Made by a program: the position numbers and the translations under genes. Below, one piece after another: positions 58,264 through 64,000 of a stretch of 64,000 nt of DNA. The stretch is from Bacillaceae bacterium SAS-127. Its GTDB lineage: Bacteria; Bacillota; Bacilli; Bacillales; Domibacillaceae. The stretch lies in NCBI GenBank assembly GCA_002261155.1, contig NKXN01000045.1:1-64000 (forward strand), read 5' to 3'. The notes beneath the pieces are model-generated. The model saw only the letters and a list, made by a program, of their open reading frames with translations, did not search any database and was not told where the DNA came from. How positions within the stretch are numbered: the first letter of the stretch is position 1; every line of letters begins with the position of its first letter.

Positions 58264-59055
58264 TTAAAAATCAAAACCACCAAAGTTTGAATCCTGAAAA
58301 AAGCTGTTCCTTTCAACAGGTTCATATGTAATTTCTTCTTCAGGATGATTTCGAAGTTCAATGATATAATCAAAATCTTCTATTTTATACTCACTGTTTC
58401 GCACAAAAATATCCGGATGCTCTACTACTTTAACAGCAGGCAACCTCATAATTTCTCGAACGAGCTGCCAATGCTTTTCACTCGCCCTTTGTGTTGATAC
58501 AACACCATCCATAATAAAAATGTTATTGGCATTATATTCGTCACGAATCAATTGATCACGAACCGTTTGTTTAATCATAGTAGAAGACATAAATAGCCAT
58601 CTTTTATTCGCACAGACGCTAGCCGCAACAATTGACTCTGTCTTTCCTACGCGAGGCATGCCGCGTATACCAATTAATTTGTGCCCTTCCATTTTATACA
58701 ATTCTGCCATAAAATCAACGAGAAGTCCAAGCTCATTTCGCACAAATCGAAAAGTTTTCTTATCATCGGCATCTCGTTCGATATATCGACCATGCCTCAC
58801 AGCCATTCGATCACGCAACTTCGGTTCCCTTAATTTAACAACCCGGATTGTATCGATCGTTTCAAGAATCGATTCCAGCCTTCGAATTTGATCCTCACTT
58901 TGAGCTCGTATTAACAATCCCCGACTCCCATCATCCACACCATTAATGGTAATAATGTTAATGGAAAGCATACCTAGTAATGAAGAAACATCCCCTAATA
59001 ACCCGGGGCGGTTTTTCATAATTTTATACTCTAAGTACCATACTTTTTTGGACAT
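58264..59055 (-). CDS. ymfK: YmfK, DUF3388 protein with ACT domain
   Basis: 263 residues. An N-terminal ACT-like domain (about 5-75, LEYKIMKNRPGLLGDVSSLL and INIITINGVDDGSRG) is followed by a region with the P-loop-like GMPRVGKTES (132-141). This is the DUF3388 family, next to rodZ in most Bacillus genomes; function unknown. Nucleotide binding and a small-molecule sensor are suggested by the domains. The ATG at 59055 follows AAGGGGTG; the 17 extra upstream codons lack support. It is 18 bases before rodZ. Confidence 0.88.
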   Translation of the reverse strand: MSKKVWYLEYKIMKNRPGLLGDVSSLLGMLSINIITINGVDDGSRGLLIRAQSEDQIRRLESILETIDTIRVVKLREPKLRDRMAVRHGRYIERDADDKKTFRFVRNELGLLVDFMAELYKMEGHKLIGIRGMPRVGKTESIVAASVCANKRWLFMSSTMIKQTVRDQLIRDEYNANNIFIMDGVVSTQRASEKHWQLVREIMRLPAVKVVEHPDIFVRNSEYKIEDFDYIIELRNHPEEEITYEPVERNSFFQDSNFGGFDF

Positions 59056-59147
59056 ATAAACACCCCTTGTGACTTGACCTTGATCATGCCCATAAATAAA
59101 TAACATCTACTATCTATCATAAATGATTTATGCACTTTTTAAAAGAA

Positions 59148-59176
59148 AAAAGAGAGGAATTTCCTCCCTCTCTTTT
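59148..59176 (-). terminator. Terminator of ymfJ
   Basis: AAAAGAGAGG (59148-59157) pairs with CCTCTCTTTT (59167-59176), followed by TTTTTTC on the minus strand; it overlaps the ymfJ stop. Confidence 0.85.
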
Positions 59177-59432
59177 AGCGCCCCCCATTATTCTGAACTA
59201 ATTTCACCATAACATTGGCAATTGCGTGCTGTTCCTCTTCAGAAGCGACAGACCATAAATCAGATAACACACGCTCTTGCTCATTTTTCGGATCAACTTT
59301 TTGGGCTAAATAATCACCCACTTGATAGGCCACATTCCCGATTGTTTCATTGTTCATGCCTTGGTCTTGGGCTTGATTGAGCTTTGTTCCTAAAAAGTTT
59401 TTCCACTCGTGCCAATTTTCAAGTATTGACAT
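59175..59432 (-). CDS. ymfJ: YmfJ, DUF3243 protein
   Basis: 85 residues, soluble and helical, with EWKNFLGTKLNQAQDQGMNN, VAYQVGDYLAQKVDPKNEQE and SEEEQHAIANVMVKLVQN, the DUF3243 pattern. The family is found in Bacillales in this ymfI-ymfJ-ymfK arrangement. Function unknown. AGGGAGGG lies ahead of the ATG and a terminator follows. Confidence 0.88.
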   Translation of the reverse strand: MSILENWHEWKNFLGTKLNQAQDQGMNNETIGNVAYQVGDYLAQKVDPKNEQERVLSDLWSVASEEEQHAIANVMVKLVQNNGGR

Positions 59433-59501
59433 TTTATTGTCCCTCCCTTTATTGAGTTACAATTATAGTTTGTGTCGGTTTCAAAAAATTATTCAATAAG
59501 T

Positions 59502-60224
59502 TTACGTATACCATCCGCCGTTTACTGACACGACTTGTCCAGTGAGATAGGAAGAAGCTGACGAACAAAGGAAGCTGACAACCGCTGCAATTTCTGTCGG
59601 CTCCGCCAGTCTCCCCATTGGAATCTCTTCTGCTATCTCGTCTAGCTCTTCGCTAGAAAATTGCGCCATCATTTTTGTGTTTACTGCTCCTGGCGCGACT
59701 GCATTCACTTTAATACGAGCAGGAGCCAATTCCTTCGCCAATGATTTGACGAACGAAATTTGCGCACCCTTCACTGTAGAGTAAACGACTTCACAAGCTG
59801 CACCTGTTTGACCCCATATCGAAGAAATAAAAACAATCGATGGCGTTGTACCTTTTTGCAGCTTCGAAATGAGTTTTTGACTGATCATCATCGGGCTTTT
59901 CACATGAAGTGTCCAAAGCAGGTCCATCTCTTCTTCTTTTATGTCTTGAAATAAACCATAGTGAGACGTTCCATGAGCAAAAATAACCGCTTCAACAGAA
60001 AACAACTGCTGAAGAAGCTTCTCCACTCCGCTAGATGAGGATAGATCTGCTTGTACAGAAAAGCTCTCGACTCCGATTTCTTCTAACTGCTTTTGTAATG
60101 TTTTTATTTTGTCTTCCCCATTTGTGTATTGCAAATATAAATTCCAACCGTCAAGCGCCAGCTTTTTGGCGATTTCTTGACCAATCCCGCCGCTCGCTCC
60201 AACGACTAAAGCAAATCGTTTCAT
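59502..60224 (-). CDS. ymfI: YmfI, short-chain dehydrogenase; EF-P 5-aminopentanone reductase type
   Basis: 240 residues of the SDR family. NADP site VVGASGGIGQEIAK (7-20), catalytic FISSIWGQ and the Tyr-x3-Lys in VVYSTVKGAQ, with the C-terminal YLTGQVVSVNGGW block typical of FabG-like reductases. In B. subtilis YmfI reduces the 5-aminopentanone on Lys32 of elongation factor P to 5-aminopentanol, which matters for swarming. The conserved location in the ymf cluster supports the same role, but sequence alone cannot separate it from FabG. Confidence 0.88.
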   Translation of the reverse strand: MKRFALVVGASGGIGQEIAKKLALDGWNLYLQYTNGEDKIKTLQKQLEEIGVESFSVQADLSSSSGVEKLLQQLFSVEAVIFAHGTSHYGLFQDIKEEEMDLLWTLHVKSPMMISQKLISKLQKGTTPSIVFISSIWGQTGAACEVVYSTVKGAQISFVKSLAKELAPARIKVNAVAPGAVNTKMMAQFSSEELDEIAEEIPMGRLAEPTEIAAVVSFLCSSASSYLTGQVVSVNGGWYT

Positions 60225-60258
60225 AATTCCCCATTCTCCTCTTACTCATCATAAACTT

Positions 60259-60298
60259 AAAAAGCCGGACTCATCAACGAAACTAGATCCGGCTTTTT
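60259..60298 (-). terminator. Terminator of ymfF-ymfH
   Basis: AAAAAGCCGGA (60259-60269) pairs with TCCGGCTTTTT (60288-60298), 14 bases past the ymfH stop. Confidence 0.88.
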
Positions 60299-60311
60299 CT
60301 TTCTATATTTA

Positions 60312-61598
60312 TTACTTTGGCACAATATGAAAGGCGGTTAAACGTTCCTCTGCGATCATATGAGCGGCAACCGATTGCACATCTGCAAACGTAATCGTTT
60401 CAAGCATCGGAACGACTTCAAATAAATCCATCTCATTAAAGGTATAGCGCGTAAACTGATTAGCAATATATTCAGGCGAATTAACCGCTCGCAAAAAAGC
60501 ACCAATTTTTTTCTTGACGGATCGTTTCAGTGCTTCTTCGGTTAAGTGCTTGCCTTCTTTCGTCTCTAGGAGGATTTTTTGCACTCTTTCCTCCAGCTCA
60601 TCGGGACGAGTCGTATCTCCTCCTACCATCGCAAAACCAAAGCCCTTTTCTTGAGTGAAGTCATAACCAAATGTGTCATCAATTAACCCTTCACGATACA
60701 TTTGATAGTATAGCTCAGAGCTTTTTCCAAAGAGCATATCGAGCAAAATATTCATCGTTAATTCTCTTTTCAATAATTCCTTACCTTGTAAGTCGGTATC
60801 AACCGCTTTCAACCCTACTTCACATTTCGAGGATTGGACATTCATCGCAAGTATTCGCTTCTTCTCCTTCACCGTTTCAGGCTCTTGTTCAAAGCGACGC
60901 TTGATCTCCGGTTGATCAGTAAACGGCTTTTTCGCTTGATTGTCGCGAACGAACGCCATCGTTTCTTCCGGATTGATCGAGCCAACCACGAATAATAACA
61001 TATTACTCGGATGATAAAACGTATGATAGCATTCATACAAATGATCCTTCGTAATATCGGCAATCGACTCAACCGTTCCCGCAATATCAATTTTGACCGG
61101 ATGATGATGATACATATTGTGAATCACACCGAAATATACTTGCCAATCCGGGTTATCGTCATACATCCGAATCTCTTGTCCAATAATGCCTTTTTCTTTT
61201 TCAACTGTTTGCTCCGTAAAGTAGGGAGCTTGCACAAAGTCAATTAACGTCTCCAAGTTTTGCTTGACATTCGCTGTGCTTGAAAACAAATAGGCCGTTC
61301 TAGTAAAAGACGTGAAAGCATTGGCTGACGCACCTTGGCGACTAAAATGCTGAAATACATCGCCATCTTCTTTCTCAAACATTTTATGTTCTAAAAAATG
61401 GGCGATACCATCCGGAACCATAACAAATTCTTCCTGATCTTTCGGAACAAAATGATTGTCAATAGAACCATACTTGGTCGTAAACGTAGCGAATGTTTTA
61501 TTAAATCCTTTTTTCGGTAGCACATACACATCTAGACCATTGTCCATTTTTTCATAATATAGTTCTTCTTGTAGCTGATCAAACGTGATTTTTTTCAT
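60312..61598 (-). CDS. ymfH: YmfH, M16-family zinc peptidase
   Basis: 428 residues. The inverted zinc motif HFLEH lies at 67-71 (GIAHFLEHKMFE), followed at the expected distance by a glutamate in EKGIIGQEIRMYDDNP. The R/Y-type C-terminal half is complete. It resembles the active partner of two-subunit M16 peptidases (B. subtilis YmfH, AlbF-like). The substrate is unknown. Its ATG overlaps the ymfF stop by four bases, so the two subunits are probably made together. Confidence 0.92.
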   Translation of the reverse strand: MKKITFDQLQEELYYEKMDNGLDVYVLPKKGFNKTFATFTTKYGSIDNHFVPKDQEEFVMVPDGIAHFLEHKMFEKEDGDVFQHFSRQGASANAFTSFTRTAYLFSSTANVKQNLETLIDFVQAPYFTEQTVEKEKGIIGQEIRMYDDNPDWQVYFGVIHNMYHHHPVKIDIAGTVESIADITKDHLYECYHTFYHPSNMLLFVVGSINPEETMAFVRDNQAKKPFTDQPEIKRRFEQEPETVKEKKRILAMNVQSSKCEVGLKAVDTDLQGKELLKRELTMNILLDMLFGKSSELYYQMYREGLIDDTFGYDFTQEKGFGFAMVGGDTTRPDELEERVQKILLETKEGKHLTEEALKRSVKKKIGAFLRAVNSPEYIANQFTRYTFNEMDLFEVVPMLETITFADVQSVAAHMIAEERLTAFHIVPK

Positions 61599-62875
61599 GA
61601 AACTCCCTCCCCTGACAAAAAGTAGATCGTGTCTAGCTCAATTTTAGCAGCGACCGCTGTCACTTCTTCGATCGTTATCCGCTCGACTGCTTCGAGCCAG
61701 TCATCGATGGTTACATTTTGTTTTGCGACGACGTTATGGTATAAAATCTCGATCGATCCTCGTGCAGTATCAATCGTTTCAAGCAATTGGTTACGAATCA
61801 CCGCTCGCGTTTGCAAAATTTCATTTTCTGAAATATCCCCTTGCTTCATCGCTTGTAACTGCTCATTAATAATCTGTACCGCTTGGTCATAATTTTTGCT
61901 ATCGATCCCTGAAAGCACCATTAAGAACCCTTTATGGCTCTCTACACGACTTGCCGCATAATAAGCAAGGCTCGCTTTCTCTCGTACATTTGTAAATAGC
62001 TTGGAATGGGAGAATCCGCCGAATATGCCGTTAAACACTTGGAGAGCAAAATAATCGGGATCACCAAATTTGATCTTTGTTTGATAACCGATATGGAGCT
62101 TTCCTTGATTGATTTCTTGCTCTTCCTTCACATGTTTCAGTTCACCTTGACGAATAGGAACGTCATTGGAATTGACCATCATCGGTTGGCGATCATTCAT
62201 CGTAAACAGACGGTCAACGATCTCTTCTACTTGTTGCTCATTAACATCTCCGACGATGTATAAATCGATTTCGTCTTCTGAGAACGCTTTCTTATAATAG
62301 GTATATAAGTCCGCTGCCCCAATCGGATCGACCGCATCTAATTGTCCGTTAGGCTGCAGGGCATAACGATCCTCGTCATACATTTCTTCAAGCAGTCGCA
62401 TGCTAGCATAACGCATTTTATCATCGTACACCGATTGGATACGCTGCTTTAAATTCCGCTTTTCGCTTTCGATAATCTCCTGATCAAACGCCCCATTTTT
62501 CACAAGTGGGTTTGTTAGCACATCATTGAAAAATTGAAATGCTTTCTCTAATAACGAATCTTCCTTCTTCAAATAATTCTCATTAGCTATTTCAAGCGAA
62601 AAGCTCATCGTATGGTAATCACCTTTTTTCGCTAAGTCTACAAAGAAACTAGCCCCATATAAGTCATCTAAATGTGAGCGTAAAGTGGTAGAAGTAGGAA
62701 ATGTAGCTGATCCATTTTGAAGGACATAAGGAAGCAAAGCTCTCATCGTTACCGTTTCTTGTTCAAGCGGCGCTTTCATTTTCCACACAATCGTATTCGT
62801 TTTGTATTTATCCGTTTTGATAATATGAAGATTATACCCTTTTTTCGCTTTGACTATCTCATTTACTAATGTCAC
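61595..62875 (-). CDS. ymfF: YmfF, M16-family protein without the zinc motif
   Basis: 426 residues, homologous in layout to YmfH but with no HxxEH: the corresponding region reads LLPYVLQNGSATFPTSTTLR. It should be the non-catalytic partner of YmfH, as in other M16B pairs. The blocks YGASFFVDLAKKGDYH and QVFNGIFGGFSHSKLFTNVREK are typical of M16B. The start is GTG at 62875, 8 bases after AAAGGAGG. It is the first gene of the pair; a promoter was not identified in 62876-63017. Confidence 0.92.
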   Translation of the reverse strand: MTLVNEIVKAKKGYNLHIIKTDKYKTNTIVWKMKAPLEQETVTMRALLPYVLQNGSATFPTSTTLRSHLDDLYGASFFVDLAKKGDYHTMSFSLEIANENYLKKEDSLLEKAFQFFNDVLTNPLVKNGAFDQEIIESEKRNLKQRIQSVYDDKMRYASMRLLEEMYDEDRYALQPNGQLDAVDPIGAADLYTYYKKAFSEDEIDLYIVGDVNEQQVEEIVDRLFTMNDRQPMMVNSNDVPIRQGELKHVKEEQEINQGKLHIGYQTKIKFGDPDYFALQVFNGIFGGFSHSKLFTNVREKASLAYYAASRVESHKGFLMVLSGIDSKNYDQAVQIINEQLQAMKQGDISENEILQTRAVIRNQLLETIDTARGSIEILYHNVVAKQNVTIDDWLEAVERITIEEVTAVAAKIELDTIYFLSGEGVS

Positions 62876-63017
62876 TGAAACATCCTCCTTTACGGTGCTG
62901 CTATGTCTATATTTTTATCCGAATATAGCATGCTTCATGCTTTAATTTCACAAAAACTTACTTTAACTATACACGAGCAACTAGTCGTTGAAAAACAAAA
63001 TGCTACTTTTTTAAATA

Positions 63018-63048
63018 GAAAAAAACTGCCCACCGAAATGGACAGTTT
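63018..63048 (-). terminator. Terminator of the nucleoside permease operon
   Basis: AAACTGCCC (63023-63031) pairs with GGACAGTTT (63040-63048) with one G-U pair, followed by TTTTTTT on the minus strand. Confidence 0.83.
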
Positions 63049-63056
63049 CCCTCTGT

Positions 63057-64000
63057 TTACCTTGTTCCCTTCACATACGGCGTACCTAATGCCTTCGGAG
63101 CATCTGCGCGACCGATGAAGCCAGCCAACGCTAAAATCGTTAGTACGTAAGGAGCCGCTAGTAAATAAACAGCTGGTACGTTTTCTAAAAACGGAATGCT
63201 TGAGCCTACGACACTTAAACTTTGGGCAAATCCGAAGAAAATCGCCGCTCCCATCGCACCTAATGGATGCCACTTCCCAAAGATCATCGCCGCTAATGCC
63301 ATAAATCCTTGACCTGTAATGGTCGCATGACTGAAATCTAGTGAAATAGACTGGGCGTAAACAGCTCCCCCTAAACCTCCAAGTACACCAGATAAGCAAA
63401 CGGCCATATAACGCATTCTCGTCACGTTAATTCCCATTGTATCTGCAGCCATTGGATGTTCACCTACTGCTCGTAAACGCAGGCCAAAAGGTGTTTTGTA
63501 TATGACATACCAAATGACAAAAGCTAAAGCAATGGCGATCATCGCCGGATACGAAACGTTAGAGAAAAAGATCTTTCCGATCACAGGAATATCGCTTAAC
63601 AAAGGTAAATCGACTTTTTTAAAGCTTTCTTTTATGATATCTGTTTGCCCTTTATCGTAAATGAGTTTCACAAGGAATAAAGAAGTACCTAAAGCTAAAA
63701 AGTTAATCGCTACCCCACTGACAACTTGGTCTGCTCTAAATGTAATGGAAGCAAGAGCGTGTAATAGCGCAAACAGTCCGCCGACGACCATAGCGGCTAC
63801 AAGCGCGACCCACGGCGTTGTTGCTCCTAATGAAGAAGCGAATGTTAAGTTGAAAACGATCGACGTAAAAGCGCCGACGATCATCAACCCTTCTAATCCA
63901 ATATTAACAACTCCGGAACGCTCTGAAAATACACCGCCTAATGCTGTGAAAATAAGTGGAGCTGCGGCAAATAAAGATGACGAAATAATAATGGACAAAA
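63057..64000 (-). CDS. nupQ: Nucleoside ABC transporter permease, NupQ type, start outside the window
   Basis: About 313 residues are visible; the frame is still open at the right edge, where the only start-like codon is a TTG, so the true start lies a few codons beyond. It is a multi-helix membrane protein of the BPD_transp_2 family. It has FTALGGVFSERSGVVNIGLEGLM near the start, FRADQVVSGVAINFLALG, and TPFGLRLRAVGEHPMAADTMGI, the EAA-like loop. B. subtilis NupQ (YufQ) is the second permease of the guanosine importer with lipoprotein NupN, ATPase NupO and NupP, which should lie just outside. It is the last gene before a terminator. Confidence 0.88.
   Translation of the reverse strand, partial: LSIIISSSLFAAAPLIFTALGGVFSERSGVVNIGLEGLMIVGAFTSIVFNLTFASSLGATTPWVALVAAMVVGGLFALLHALASITFRADQVVSGVAINFLALGTSLFLVKLIYDKGQTDIIKESFKKVDLPLLSDIPVIGKIFFSNVSYPAMIAIALAFVIWYVIYKTPFGLRLRAVGEHPMAADTMGINVTRMRYMAVCLSGVLGGLGGAVYAQSISLDFSHATITGQGFMALAAMIFGKWHPLGAMGAAIFFGFAQSLSVVGSSIPFLENVPAVYLLAAPYVLTILALAGFIGRADAPKALGTPYVKGTR

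Noticed and set aside
62935-63399. 154-codon minus-strand frame overlapping nupQ
   Set aside because: Shadow frame with no ribosome binding site; it crosses the terminator of the permease gene.

Overview
The window looks like chromosomal DNA of a low-GC, endospore-forming Bacillaceae bacterium. It carries spore genes (cotE, spoVS, spoVK, asnO), Bacillus-type SOS boxes, a GlnR box, GlpP-type leaders, a SAM-I riboswitch and the tkt-ynzC-yneB-yneA/lexA and cotE-mutS-mutL gene orders known from Bacillus subtilis. Nearly all genes are on the minus strand. The exceptions are lexA, asnO, a polyphosphate kinase 2 gene and a merR-ABC exporter unit.

Layout. 1-1270: right-hand part of an IS1182-family element whose transposase runs off the left edge. 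1.3-5.5 kb: tkt, ynzC, the SOS genes yneB/yneA and divergent lexA. 5.7-7.6 kb: asnO-type asparagine synthetase. 7.8-12.3 kb: glnA, glnR, ynbB (frameshifted) and hflX (5' frameshift). 12.4 kb: truncated remnant of a TRIC-type membrane protein gene. 12.5-22.3 kb: a nine-gene operon (yngJ, yngI, yngHA, yngHB, yngG, yngF, yngE, scoA, scoB) plus a TetR regulator. It could take isovaleryl-CoA from leucine to acetoacetate and acetoacetyl-CoA. 22.5-26.2 kb: spoVK, a sodium:amino acid symporter, hfq, miaA. 26.4-32.1 kb: the glycerol regulon glpF-glpK and glpD, each behind a terminator-like leader, with the antiterminator gene glpP nearby; ppk2 lies between. 32.1-36 kb: an MFS transporter, then a MerR regulator, a small coupled ORF and an ABC exporter. 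36.2-37.7 kb: GNAT acetyltransferase, DUF218 protein and a 54-residue membrane protein.

38-45.2 kb: mutL, mutS, cotE, ricA (ymcA), miaB. 45.5-52 kb: a 2-oxoacid:ferredoxin oxidoreductase pair, a dipeptidase, spoVS, ymdB and rny. 52.3-57.3 kb: recA, metY behind a SAM-I riboswitch, cinA, pgsA. 57.4-62.9 kb: rodZ (ymfM), ymfK, ymfJ, ymfI, ymfH, ymfF. 63-64 kb: a nucleoside ABC permease cut by the right edge.

Most of the window is ordinary core genome. The points worth a second look are: three one-base reading-frame breaks (hflX at an A7 tract, ynbB, and the merR/88-aa junction at an A6 tract); a transposase start sealed in a 12-bp stem beside a tkt terminator hairpin that has no T tract; a truncated TRIC gene; a MerR promoter with a 19-bp spacer around a palindrome; an S-box/metY unit between cinA and recA; an 18-bp hairpin between pgsA and cinA; and a small two-helix membrane protein gene. 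I found no convincing wholly new multi-gene system, CRISPR array, rRNA or tRNA.
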